A program made the translations under genes and the position numbers. The notes under the pieces are model-generated. The model was not told the DNA's origin. It saw only the letters and a list, made by a program, of their open reading frames with translations, and did not search any database. A DNA stretch of 63,581 nt from Lactobacillaceae bacterium (lineage in GTDB: Bacteria; Bacillota; Bacilli; Lactobacillales; Lactobacillaceae), in contig JAITPD010000064.1 in the NCBI GenBank assembly GCA_031289615.1, positions 1 through 63,581 on the forward strand, given 5' to 3'. Positions within the stretch are counted from its first letter, which is position 1. Every line of letters begins with the position of its first letter. Positions 27,434 through 35,635 of the stretch are shown one piece after another.

Positions 27434-27597
27434 TATCAGCTTCGCTATAGATTCTTTACCTTTCGGATTTGCCCTGCACGATTCATGGCGAATGGCAAAA
27501 TAATTTGCCAATTTCACGGCGCTAAAGCACGCGTGAAAAATTTCGCCTAGATTCGGCAAGGGCTAGCCATCCGACGACAGAATCGCTTCGCTGATCA
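27434..27597 (+). repeat. Repeat A (full copy)
   Basis: An imperfect long palindrome with ends TTATCAGCTTCGCT and AATCGCTTCGCTGATCA. Inside are two further hairpins: TGGCAAA (27493-27499) with TTTGCCA (27504-27510), and TTTCACG (27512-27518) with CGTGAAA (27532-27538). Folded, this is a three-way junction. It is followed after about 11 bases by repeat B. Confidence 0.85.
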
Positions 27598-27608
27598 GCA
27601 CAAGCACA

Positions 27609-27780
27609 TGGTCATTTCATTCAAAGCGTGGTTGATTGAGATGATGATAGTAGGTGATCAAGCGAGGTAGCGGCACCAATTCGACTAAATTTCGGTTCGC
27701 CGAAATTAAAAGTCGAATGGGACCGTGTCGCCACTTACTATCCTTATCGAAAAGCCAGCACGCAAGTGAAAAATGACTAA
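27609..27780 (+). repeat. Repeat B (full copy)
   Basis: A long imperfect inverted repeat from TGGTCATTTCATTCAAAGCG to GCAAGTGAAAAATGACTAA. The tip is AATTTCGGTTCGCCGAAATT, itself a hairpin. Short ORFs on the minus strand recur at the 42535 copy but not in other copies, so I treat it as non-coding. Confidence 0.85.
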
Positions 27781-27818
27781 GAGCTTTCACAATTAGCACT
27801 AAGCGTTAAATAATTTTA

Positions 27819-27860
27819 GAGGTTGAGATTGGGCCATGTGCCTTGTTTCAGCCTCATTTT
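27819..27860 (+). terminator. Terminator-like hairpin after the A-B pair
   Basis: GAGGTTGAGA pairs with TTTCAGCCTC, with an inner GGGC/GCC pairing, followed by ATTTT. This GAGG-CTGA type of hairpin is common in lactobacilli. Confidence 0.6.
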
Positions 27861-27935
27861 ACGAAACGGCTAGACTTATATGGTAAAATTGAGTTATGAG
27901 CGTATAGGGTTAGTCAGTAAAGTTTAATGCCCATG

Positions 27936-27953
27936 TCAGAATCGCTATGCTGA
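27936..27953. repeat. Minimal A-end relic
   Basis: TCAGAATCGCTATGCTGA repeats the loop and inner stem seen at 6637-6655. It forms a 4-bp hairpin around AATCGCTATG and looks like another solo end of repeat A, 73 bases before the next gene. Confidence 0.5.
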
Positions 27954-28026
27954 TAAACCAAACGGCCAAGACATTTAAAAAATACGCAACATTCAACTAT
28001 AAATCAACTTTAAAAAGGACGTTCAA

Positions 28027-28506
28027 ATGCAATTAACTGGAAACGAATTTATTGAAGCATTAAAAGCAGAAAACATTGAACACAAAACATGGACAGCAGA
28101 GGACCAAGCGACCATTGCATTGGATCCGTTGTTTGATTTCATTGCGCAAAAAGTAACACAGGGCGAGCTAGCGGGTGGCGAAATTCTGGTCAGTGGCGAT
28201 GAACCAATTCATCTGAGTTTAGAAACGAGTCTGATTAACTTGCCCTTACGCTACGTGAACCAAATTAGCAAAATTGTTGTAGATGATCCTGAAACAGAAG
28301 TGAACTTGTATATGTTCGTTGAGCATCCGCATGTGACTCGTTCAGGAATGCGCATCGAACTAGCGGCATCGGTTCAAACGTATTTGGATGATCCGGATTC
28401 AGTGATGGCGAAGGTTGCAGCATTTTATGATCAAGAGTTGGCAACGATTAATAATTATGAAGAACCAGTCACTGATGAAACTGAGGATGACAAGGGTGCG
28501 TCTTAA
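28027..28506 (+). CDS. Hypothetical cytoplasmic protein
   Basis: I do not recognise this 159-residue, acidic, soluble protein. It has no signal peptide or membrane segment. It appears to be alpha/beta in composition, with an acidic Glu/Asp tail (DETEDDKGAS). AAGGA precedes the ATG at normal spacing. It is the first gene of a run through the metalloprotease, ECF component and mutL, with spacings of 17-44 bases, so these are probably cotranscribed. Confidence 0.75.
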   Translation: MQLTGNEFIEALKAENIEHKTWTAEDQATIALDPLFDFIAQKVTQGELAGGEILVSGDEPIHLSLETSLINLPLRYVNQISKIVVDDPETEVNLYMFVEHPHVTRSGMRIELAASVQTYLDDPDSVMAKVAAFYDQELATINNYEEPVTDETEDDKGAS

Positions 28507-28550
28507 ACTTACAAAGCACATGAACGAAACTGATCTATGAGGAAACCCGT

Positions 28551-29453
28551 ATGACCAAGAAGCCAAGAAAGCCGATGTCACGTTATACTCGTTTGGGAAT
28601 TGTCCTGACGATTTTTTGTATTATCATTTTGATTGCGCCTAATTTGATTCGGTATGTAATGAATATGCAAGCAGCGCGAAACGAAATTCGGCAAGAAAAG
28701 AAGTATATCGCCACAGCAGCTGCAGAAGTGCATACTCCTGAACAGCATTTGCCAGTAATGGAACATTGGGATTTGAGCACGCAAGGTAAAATGAAGTTGG
28801 TCTTTTCAAATAAGGTGCTTGAAGATAAGGATGCTGATTTGTATTCATGGATCAAGAGCGCTGCAAAGATTTGGAACGATGCTTTGGGTGAAGAAGTCAT
28901 TGAAGTCACGGACCAAGTTTTTAATCAGTCGACCAATACCGACTTGAACGTTTGGCCTGCTGATGTTGATTTCCAAATCATGGTTGGGGTTAAATCATAT
29001 TCTAATGATGAAATTTTGGCCTCGACAACCATTGGTGGAAACATGATGTGGGTCTCGACGCACGCGCTGGATGTCTGGCGTTCTGATAAAATAGAGCCTG
29101 AAGATTATAAGTCTGGTGCGGTCATTGGCCCATTAGGAATTAAAAAGATTAAGCAGATTCACGCTCAAGAAGCTGTTCATACTCTGACCCACGAATTCGG
29201 CCACGCATTTGGATTGAAGCACCAAGGAACTGCCAGCGATTTAATGTCGCCGATGGTTGGGATTAATGACGCAAATAAGCCTTCTAAGATTGAAATTGAT
29301 TCAGTTGAAGCGGTCAGGTATATCGCAATGAACCCTAATGTTTTAAATTACATGACTTTTGTAAATGCGTTTGATACAGAATATCGTCAATATTCAGGTG
29401 GCGTAAATGTCCCTGCGAACTATGTTGTGATTAATGACGAAATTACAAATTAA
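28551..29453 (+). CDS. Membrane-anchored matrixin-type zinc metalloprotease
   Basis: A 300-residue protein with one N-terminal transmembrane segment (about 15-32), so the protease domain faces outside. The zinc motif [11 protein letters not shown] (HExxHxxGxxH) is at about residues 214-224, followed by a LMSPM Met-turn, as in metzincins of the matrixin/M10 type. Substrate is unknown; LAB homologues are sporadic and may process surface proteins. It has the GAGGAAA ribosome site. It lies between a hypothetical gene and an ECF S component. Confidence 0.88.
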   Translation: MTKKPRKPMSRYTRLGIVLTIFCIIILIAPNLIRYVMNMQAARNEIRQEKKYIATAAAEVHTPEQHLPVMEHWDLSTQGKMKLVFSNKVLEDKDADLYSWIKSAAKIWNDALGEEVIEVTDQVFNQSTNTDLNVWPADVDFQIMVGVKSYSNDEILASTTIGGNMMWVSTHALDVWRSDKIEPEDYKSGAVIGPLGIKKIKQIHAQEAVHTLTHEFGHAFGLKHQGTASDLMSPMVGINDANKPSKIEIDSVEAVRYIAMNPNVLNYMTFVNAFDTEYRQYSGGVNVPANYVVINDEITN

Positions 29454-29485
29454 AAATATATGAACTGATTTTATTTGGAGGCAAC

Positions 29486-30019
29486 ATGAAAAAAACAAAT
29501 CTACGCCTAATTGGTGCAATAGTAATTGGGGCCATTGGGTTCTTTTTATTGATGCGCTACATTGCAATTCCAACGGGAGTACACAACACGCAAATTAATT
29601 TTGCAGAAGGTTGGTTGTCATTGGTGACTGCTATCTTCGGACCAATTGTTGGGCTGATTGTCGCTTTAGTCGGTCATACGCTCAATGATTTTTCTAGATA
29701 TGATAGTGCGTGGTGGTCATGGGTGATTGCGGATGGTTTGTTTGGGTTGCTATTGGGATTGGCAACGCAACGCTTACATCTGGCAAATGGAACTTTAACT
29801 GTTAAAAAGATTATCGCTTTTAATATCTGGCAATTGATTGCCAACGTAATTGCATGGCTAATCATTGCACCATTGGGCGACATCTTGATTTATGGTGAGC
29901 CAGCAAAGAAAGTGTTTATCCAAGGAGCTACTGCGACGGGTGTGAACTTTGCCACGGTGGCAGTCTTTGGCACGCTTTTATTAGTTGGCTATAACAAAAT
30001 ATTTAAGTTAAAGAATTAA
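29486..30019 (+). CDS. ECF transporter S component, UPF0397 type
   Basis: A 177-residue membrane protein with about five to six hydrophobic helices. The GFxGHxLxD-like [10 protein letters not shown] and the [10 protein letters not shown] segment are typical of the UPF0397 group of energy-coupling-factor substrate-binding subunits. It has no ATPase or T subunit beside it, so it must use the shared EcfAA'T module encoded elsewhere. The ligand is unknown (a vitamin or metal-related compound). Confidence 0.85.
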   Translation: MKKTNLRLIGAIVIGAIGFFLLMRYIAIPTGVHNTQINFAEGWLSLVTAIFGPIVGLIVALVGHTLNDFSRYDSAWWSWVIADGLFGLLLGLATQRLHLANGTLTVKKIIAFNIWQLIANVIAWLIIAPLGDILIYGEPAKKVFIQGATATGVNFATVAVFGTLLLVGYNKIFKLKN

Positions 30020-30035
30020 CAGAGGGGAGCTTCAA

Positions 30036-31964
30036 ATGGCTGAAATCATTGAATTATCAGAAACCCTTTCCAATCAAATTGCTGCGGGTGAAGTGATCGA
30101 ACGACCAGCGTCAGTTGTCAAAGAGTTGGTTGAAAATGCGATTGATGCAAATGCGCGAAAGATTGATATTTTAGTTGAAGAAGCCGGAGTTAAGTCAATT
30201 CGGATTATTGATGATGGCGATGGAATTGAAGCAGCTCAAGTTCAGCGGGCTTTTTTGCGGCATGCAACGTCAAAAATTACTAGTCGCCTTGATTTATTCA
30301 AGATTCATTCGCTCGGGTTCCGTGGTGAAGCGTTGCCTTCGATTGCCTCTGTCGCAGATGTAACACTGATTTCGGCGGTCGATGGTGCTAGTGAAGGCGC
30401 ACAAATTGAGATTCGCGGTGGCAAGATCATTGATGAACGGGGAGCCAGTGCGCGTAAAGGAACTGACATCACAGTTACTGATTTGTTTTACAATACTCCG
30501 GCCCGGCTCAAGTATCTTAAGTCACAATCAACTGAGATGGCCCAAATTGTGGATATTATCAATCGTTTGGCGTTTAGCTATCCGCATATTTCGTTTCGTC
30601 TGACGCACAATGACAATGAAACGATGCGCACCACCGGGAATGGTAACTTGCAGCAAGTCATTAGTTCCGTGTATGGGGTGCAAGTCGCGCGTGATATGAA
30701 GGCTATTACAGTTGAAGATAATGACTTTACGATCAACGGCTTTGTGTCATTGCCTGAATTAACACGTTCAAACCGGTCATATATTACGATGCTTGTGAAT
30801 GGGCGTTATATCAAAAATTATAGTTTGGCCAAGGCGCTTGTGAAGGGTTATGGAACTCGTCTGATGGTCGGGCGTTTTCCAATGGCTGTGATTCAGATCA
30901 ACATGGATCCTAATCTTGTGGACGTCAATGTTCATCCGCAAAAGTATGAAGTTCGGCTCAGTAAAGAAAAGCAGTTGATGGAGCTCCTAGAAAATGCGGT
31001 GCGTCAAACTTTTGAGCAAACTAATTTGATTCCAGATGCTTATCAAAATTATCTAGGTAAAAACAACGATGATGATTTTGTGGCTGAGCTCAATGATGCT
31101 TCGGCGCATTTTAAGATTGAGCATGGCGAGCTAGGACAGTCATTTCAGGCGCAAGTAATCGAGCCTGTGATTGTGCAAAAGAGTACAGACTTGCAGGAAG
31201 CAGATGCTCAGACATTTGCACAAAAATATAATCGGCATGAAAATTTGAATCCTTTTGGTGATGAAGAGCAAGCAGTCATGCCGGGAGCTCAAACTCGGCT
31301 TGATTTAAGTGAGCAACATGACGAAGAAGGTACAGAAAAAGGCTTTCCAACGCTTGATTACATTGGGCAGATGCATGGAACGTTTTTGTTTGCACAGTCA
31401 GAAGATGGGCTTTATTTGATTGACCAGCATGCGGCCCAAGAACGGGTCAAGTATGAATATTATCATCAAGAACTTGCACAACATGGTTTGGAATCGCAAA
31501 AATTGTTAGTACCAATCGTGATTCAGTATTCGGCTGTTGAAATGTTGCAGATTACCGGGCATCAAGCTGAACTCGAAGAACTTGGGCTCTATCTTGAACC
31601 ATTTGGGCGTGATTCTGTGATTGTCCACGAGCATCCAGGTTGGTTCATTAAGGGCCAAGAGGAAGATACCATTAAAGAGATGGTTGATTGGCTGTTGCGC
31701 GATGGTTCGTTGAATCTGACTGATTTCCGCGAACGTACAGCGATTATGATGGCATGCAAACGTTCGATCAAGGCAAATTGGAAAATTAATGACATTGAAG
31801 CACGCGATTTGATTCGCCAGTTGAGTGAGACTAAAAATCCATATAATTGCCCGCATGGTCGACCAGTCGTGGTTAACTTTAGCAACACGGATATGGAAAA
31901 GATGTTTAAGCGGATTCAGGATTCGCATGAGGCTTGGATTGAATACGATAATCACCCATTTTAA
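30036..31964 (+). CDS. mutL: DNA mismatch repair protein MutL
   Basis: A GHKL ATPase that links MutS mismatch recognition to strand incision. The N-terminus has KELVENAIDANA (ATP/Mg site), DDGDGI and GFRGEALPSIASV. The C-terminal dimerisation/endonuclease domain contains DQHAAQERVKYEYY, the metal-binding motif of nicking MutL proteins. It contains 642 residues. mutS, usually next to mutL, is not in the window; an ECF S component precedes it instead. Confidence 0.97.
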   Translation: MAEIIELSETLSNQIAAGEVIERPASVVKELVENAIDANARKIDILVEEAGVKSIRIIDDGDGIEAAQVQRAFLRHATSKITSRLDLFKIHSLGFRGEALPSIASVADVTLISAVDGASEGAQIEIRGGKIIDERGASARKGTDITVTDLFYNTPARLKYLKSQSTEMAQIVDIINRLAFSYPHISFRLTHNDNETMRTTGNGNLQQVISSVYGVQVARDMKAITVEDNDFTINGFVSLPELTRSNRSYITMLVNGRYIKNYSLAKALVKGYGTRLMVGRFPMAVIQINMDPNLVDVNVHPQKYEVRLSKEKQLMELLENAVRQTFEQTNLIPDAYQNYLGKNNDDDFVAELNDASAHFKIEHGELGQSFQAQVIEPVIVQKSTDLQEADAQTFAQKYNRHENLNPFGDEEQAVMPGAQTRLDLSEQHDEEGTEKGFPTLDYIGQMHGTFLFAQSEDGLYLIDQHAAQERVKYEYYHQELAQHGLESQKLLVPIVIQYSAVEMLQITGHQAELEELGLYLEPFGRDSVIVHEHPGWFIKGQEEDTIKEMVDWLLRDGSLNLTDFRERTAIMMACKRSIKANWKINDIEARDLIRQLSETKNPYNCPHGRPVVVNFSNTDMEKMFKRIQDSHEAWIEYDNHPF

Positions 31965-31985
31965 ACAAAGCAATGAAGGAGCGTT

Positions 31986-32537
31986 ATGAATAACAATGAT
32001 ATTTTGATTCGTCTGCGATATGCGTTGACCATCAAGAACGACGATATGATTAAAATCTTCAAATTCGGTGGTATTGAAGTTGATGAAGATGATTTGCATC
32101 ATATGTTAAAAAAGCAAGAACCAGACACTTTGCGCGACCAAAACTTGGCAATGAAGACCTTGGAAGCATTTATGAATGGCTTGATTATCTCGCAACGGGG
32201 AATTAAAAAAGATGCTGCTGGAAATGAAGTTGCACCCACGTTTGATATGACTGACGAAGCCTCGATTAATAATGTCGTTTTAAAGAAGCTTAAGATTGCA
32301 ATGTCATATACTAGTGACGATTACCAAAGTTTTTTTGAATCAGCCGGAATTAAAGTTTCAAATGCTGAGTTAAGTGCTGTTTTGCGACGCCCAGATCACC
32401 GCAATTATAAGCCAGCGGGAGATCGTTATTTGCGCAATATTTTAAAGGGGATGGCTCTTCAATATCGGCCAAATGATGTTTCAAAGGAAGCACCAAAGAG
32501 AGCTGCAATTAAGCCGAATTCAGACAAGCAAGGTTAA
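31986..32537 (+). CDS. DUF1456 family protein (YehS-like)
   Basis: A 183-residue cytoplasmic protein built from two similar DUF1456 repeats (about 2-70 and 85-155). The first reads NNDILIRLRYALTIKNDDM and the second NNVVLKKLKIAMSYTSDDY. Function is unknown; homologues are widespread in proteobacteria and lactobacilli. It starts 21 bases after mutL with GGAGC before the ATG. Confidence 0.87.
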   Translation: MNNNDILIRLRYALTIKNDDMIKIFKFGGIEVDEDDLHHMLKKQEPDTLRDQNLAMKTLEAFMNGLIISQRGIKKDAAGNEVAPTFDMTDEASINNVVLKKLKIAMSYTSDDYQSFFESAGIKVSNAELSAVLRRPDHRNYKPAGDRYLRNILKGMALQYRPNDVSKEAPKRAAIKPNSDKQG

Positions 32538-32573
32538 GTTGCGAGTAATAGTTCAGGTGATGAGTGGGGCGAA

Positions 32574-33224
32574 ATGATGACTGAAATTACAATTAACGAA
32601 CTTTACGAAATCATGTTGAAAGAGATGGGACCCCAGAAATGGTGGCCGGCAGAGCGCTGGATGGAAACTGTGGTGGGGAGCATCTTGATTCAAAATGCCT
32701 CCGCAATAACGGTGGACCCAGTCATCGAAGAAGTTGGCCGGCAGACTAATTTTGATCCATCGATCTTGCAAGCAATGACCCAAGATGAACTTGAAACGTT
32801 GATTATGCCGGCGGGACTCTACCGGAGCAAGGCAAAATATCTTCTAGCAGCATTGGATTTCTTTGCCACAAGTAATTTTGACTTGGCGCAGTTTCAAACA
32901 ATTGAAACCAAGGTGTTACGTAAAGAGCTTCGGGCCATTCCGGGTATTGGTAATGAAACAGCTGACGTGTGGCTAGTTTACATTTTTGGACGCGCACAGT
33001 TTATTGCCGATTCATATGCACGACGTTTGCTCATGTATTTGGGTGTCCATGAAAAAATGAATTACGATCAAGTTAAAAAAATTGTGATGAATCAGAGCGA
33101 ATTCACACCAGACGAGGCCAGAGAATTTCACGCATTGATTGATGAATTTGGTAAAATGTACTTAAGGAACGAAACTCAATTCAAGACGAGTTGGCTTCAA
33201 GACTATCGTGTGGTGCAAAAGTAG
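32574..33224 (+). CDS. HhH-GPD DNA glycosylase, endonuclease III-like
   Basis: A 216-residue base-excision enzyme. Helix-hairpin-helix AIPGIGNETADVW lies near 120-132, and the catalytic aspartate follows in FIADSYARRLLMY. The lysine found in bifunctional Nth (LPGVGRKTA) is replaced (GNET), so it is probably a monofunctional glycosylase. The C-terminal four-cysteine Fe-S cluster of Nth is absent. Start is ATG 32574 or 32577, after a GGGG site. It fits the neighbouring repair gene mutL. Confidence 0.88.
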   Translation: MMTEITINELYEIMLKEMGPQKWWPAERWMETVVGSILIQNASAITVDPVIEEVGRQTNFDPSILQAMTQDELETLIMPAGLYRSKAKYLLAALDFFATSNFDLAQFQTIETKVLRKELRAIPGIGNETADVWLVYIFGRAQFIADSYARRLLMYLGVHEKMNYDQVKKIVMNQSEFTPDEAREFHALIDEFGKMYLRNETQFKTSWLQDYRVVQK

Positions 33225-33309
33225 AGCAAGTTAGTTTCTCTTTTTGTTTGCAGAATGAGCACAACGGTTTTACACTTGACACGAATCAAAGAAAAAGAGG
33301 TTGGGAATC

Positions 33310-33765
33310 ATGCAAGCACGAATTTTATATGCGACTTTAACTGGAAATAATGAAGATGTCGCAGATATTATTATTGATGAATTAAATAATGCGGGGGTTG
33401 AAACGACCAAGGAAGAAATCATGAACGTTGATGCTTTGGAGATTAATCCGGTTGAAACAGACATTGTCGTCGCCGTGGTCTACACCTTTGATAAGGGTTC
33501 TTTGGCCGATGAAGCTCTGGATTTCTATGAGGACTTGCCTCAAGCTGATTTGCAGGGGATGATTTATGGGGTCGCTGGTTCTGGTGACACATTTTATGGG
33601 AAAGACTATGCTGTGGCTGTAGACGCGATGGAGAAGCAGTTTGAGCTAACTGGAGCTAAACATGGAGCAACGGGTGTTAAGGTTAATTTGAGCCCTGACG
33701 ATGAAGCTGAGGCCGAATTACGCAAGTTCGCAAAGGATTTGGTTGATGCGGCGAATGCACGATAA
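33310..33765 (+). CDS. Flavodoxin
   Basis: A 151-residue FMN electron carrier. The phosphate-binding loop ATLTGNNEDVAD near the N-terminus matches the T/S-x-T-G-N pattern, and YGVAGSGDTFYG matches the flavin-binding loop. The ATG is preceded by AGAGG. A possible partner is the NAD-synthesis Fe-S enzymes nearby, but this is inference. An A-B repeat pair follows and separates it from the convergent desulfurase gene. Confidence 0.92.
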   Translation: MQARILYATLTGNNEDVADIIIDELNNAGVETTKEEIMNVDALEINPVETDIVVAVVYTFDKGSLADEALDFYEDLPQADLQGMIYGVAGSGDTFYGKDYAVAVDAMEKQFELTGAKHGATGVKVNLSPDDEAEAELRKFAKDLVDAANAR

Positions 33766-33790
33766 AATGAAACTTTTATAGGTATAAAAC

Positions 33791-33960
33791 TTGGTTGCTC
33801 AGCTTCGCTAAAGATTCTTTACGTTCGGATGGCCCTGCACGATTCATAGCGAATGGCAAAATAATTTGCCAATTTCACGGCGCTAAAGCCCGCGTGAAAA
33901 GTTTCGCCTAGATTCGGCAAGGGCTGGTCATCCGACGACAGAATCGCTTCACTGCTCAAC
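33791..33960 (+). repeat. Repeat A (full copy)
   Basis: The same structure as 27434-27597, with both inner hairpins. The ends read TTGGTTGCTCAGC and CTGCTCAACCA, so they differ from other copies (TGATCA) but still pair over TGGTTG/CAACCA. It sits between convergent genes. Confidence 0.85.
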
Positions 33961-33986
33961 CATAATACAATATTATAATGCGTACA

Positions 33987-34288
33987 TTGGTCATTTTATT
34001 TAAAGCGTGTTGGTTTGAGATGATGATAGTAGGTGATCATCGTGTTTACAAAGGCTGAGCTTCGGTTATAAGTACACTTTCCGTTTCACTACGTCGCTAC
34101 GCTTTGGTAGCAAACCTGAAAATGGTCTTATCCCGATAGCTCATAACGCCTTTGTGCACACTCCTTAAAGCGAGGTAGCGGCACCAATTCGACTAAATTT
34201 TTGCCCGCAGAAATTAATAGCCGAATGGGACCGTGTCGCCACTTACTATCTTTATCGAAAATACAACACGCAATTAAAAAATGACCAA
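33987..34288 (+). repeat. Repeat B interrupted by a third palindromic element
   Basis: The B arms are intact (TTGGTCATTTTATTTAAAGC at left, AAAAAATGACCAA at right), with tip AATTTTTGCCCGCAGAAATT. The left arm is split between GATCA and AGCGAGG by a 129-base insertion. Confidence 0.85.
34040..34168 (+). mobile_element. Element C, palindromic insertion inside repeat B
   Basis: A 129-base segment absent from the other B copies. Its ends are imperfect inverted repeats over about 38 bases (GTGTTTACAAAGGC and GCCTTTGTGCACAC, then CGGTTATAAG and CTTATCCCG). An inner hairpin GCTAC/GTAGC is present. No ORF and no clear target duplication are seen. It is MITE-like in size and structure. Confidence 0.6.
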
Positions 34289-34422
34289 GATGGTGTACAA
34301 CTTGTACTAAGAGTTTAAATAATGATTATTTTTAATTTGTGAGATGTCTTTTCAATAATGATTGTAAATCACTAAAACAATATCCTAAAATAGAGAGCTA
34401 TATTTCACGATATAGTTCTTTT

Positions 34423-35505
34423 TCATAAACTGTTTAATACCCTTGCCAACTCAAGCACTTCATTAACAGTAGTAGTTTTCCCAAATGAAATCCGAACAAA
34501 TCGACTCGCTAGGTCAGGCGAAATGCCAATTGCTAACAATGCTGGGTCAGTCGTCGCCAAGTCATTGCAAGCTGAAGTTGATGAAACGCAATATCCAAAT
34601 TCGTGCAACGTATCTATAAACTGATTGCCCACTGAAACGGGCGCGAATAGGCCAATAATTCCAGGGTAGGTTGGACAGTCAAGCATGTTTTCCCAAGTTG
34701 GGAGTGATTCTATTAGAGTCGTCCGCAGTGATTTGTAATGGGCAATGTCATCCGTGTAAGAACTAAAGGCATCTTGAATGGCTGTCGTAAACGCCGCGAC
34801 GCTAGGCAGATCCACCGTCCCTTGCCGAAAACCAAATTCATGTGTCACACCTGGAAACAGTGGGGTGAACCCGACGCGTGGATTTAAATAAAGCAGACCA
34901 GTGCCTTTTGGGCCATAGATTTTATGGCTACTAGCACTATAAGAAGTAACATTAAATGGAACTGTGTACTTAGTAAATGCTTGGACCCCATCACAATGAA
35001 ATAAAACATCATGTTGTTTGGCGATTGTTGCTAATTCATCGATTGGTTGAATGATGCCAGTGACAGAATTGACGGCTTGTAAAATGATTAACCCTGTCTG
35101 GGGCGTCAAAACTTCTTGTAATAATTCTGGAGTCAGTTGTCCATGTTTGTTAAGCGGGAGTTCCTTAATATTTAGGTCTGGAATACTAGCTAAGATATGG
35201 TGGACTGACGCGTGTTCAATGGGGCTGACCAAGATTTCGTTTTTGTCAGCGTTGAGTTGTTTAATACTCATCCGGATAGCCAACTCATTACCTTCAGATC
35301 CGCCACTCGTAAATATTAATGATTGTTTTGGAACATGAATTAGATCAGCAATCGTTTCTCGACAATGCATTAATAAACCATTGGCTTTTAGACCAATCGC
35401 GTGATGACTACTTGGATTACCAAAAAATTCTCTAGCAACTTGACTGTAAGTTTTAAGAGCATTTTTTGACATTGGGGTGGTTGCAGCAAAGTCAAAATAA
35501 GTCAT
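34423..35505 (-). CDS. Cysteine desulfurase of the NAD cluster (NifS/NadS type)
   Basis: A PLP enzyme that takes sulfur from cysteine, here probably for the Fe-S cluster of NadA. It contains 360 residues. The PLP lysine is in SSHKIYGPKGTG (K194), the phosphate loop in FTSGGSEGNE, and the catalytic cysteine in SSTSACND. It is divergent from nadB-nadC-nadA, the arrangement seen in Bacillus, where NifS is needed for NadA. About 130 bases of shared regulatory DNA separate them. Confidence 0.92.
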   Translation of the reverse strand: MTYFDFAATTPMSKNALKTYSQVAREFFGNPSSHHAIGLKANGLLMHCRETIADLIHVPKQSLIFTSGGSEGNELAIRMSIKQLNADKNEILVSPIEHASVHHILASIPDLNIKELPLNKHGQLTPELLQEVLTPQTGLIILQAVNSVTGIIQPIDELATIAKQHDVLFHCDGVQAFTKYTVPFNVTSYSASSHKIYGPKGTGLLYLNPRVGFTPLFPGVTHEFGFRQGTVDLPSVAAFTTAIQDAFSSYTDDIAHYKSLRTTLIESLPTWENMLDCPTYPGIIGLFAPVSVGNQFIDTLHEFGYCVSSTSACNDLATTDPALLAIGISPDLASRFVRISFGKTTTVNEVLELARVLNSL

Positions 35506-35537
35506 TATTCAGTCCTAAAAATGTATTTATATTGTTA

Positions 35538-35566
35538 TTGACATTATACTAAATTCCGGCATAATA
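35538..35566 (+). promoter_or_regulatory. Promoter of nadBCA
   Basis: A perfect -35 TTGACA at 35538-35543 and -10 ATAATA at 35561-35566 (or CATAAT one base earlier) are spaced 17 (16) bases apart. Confidence 0.75.
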
Positions 35567-35635
35567 GTTAAGAGCATAAGTGGTGCTAAAACGCTTACAA
35601 AAGGTTAGTTATAAGGATTCTAGGAGATTATTCTT

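Noticed and set aside
27332-27799. Short minus-strand ORFs over repeats A and B, with near-copies at 42303-42551 and 42544-42726
   Set aside because: The translations resemble each other only because the DNA repeats are alike. The frames are broken in the copies at 10391, 15592, 33987 and 39128, and no ribosome sites are seen.
31506-32102. 198-residue ORF antisense to mutL and the DUF1456 gene
   Set aside because: Shadow frame across two well-supported genes.
35585-35605. cre-like sequence AAAACGCTTACAAAA before nadB
   Set aside because: Only the right half fits the consensus; three mismatches lie in the left half.
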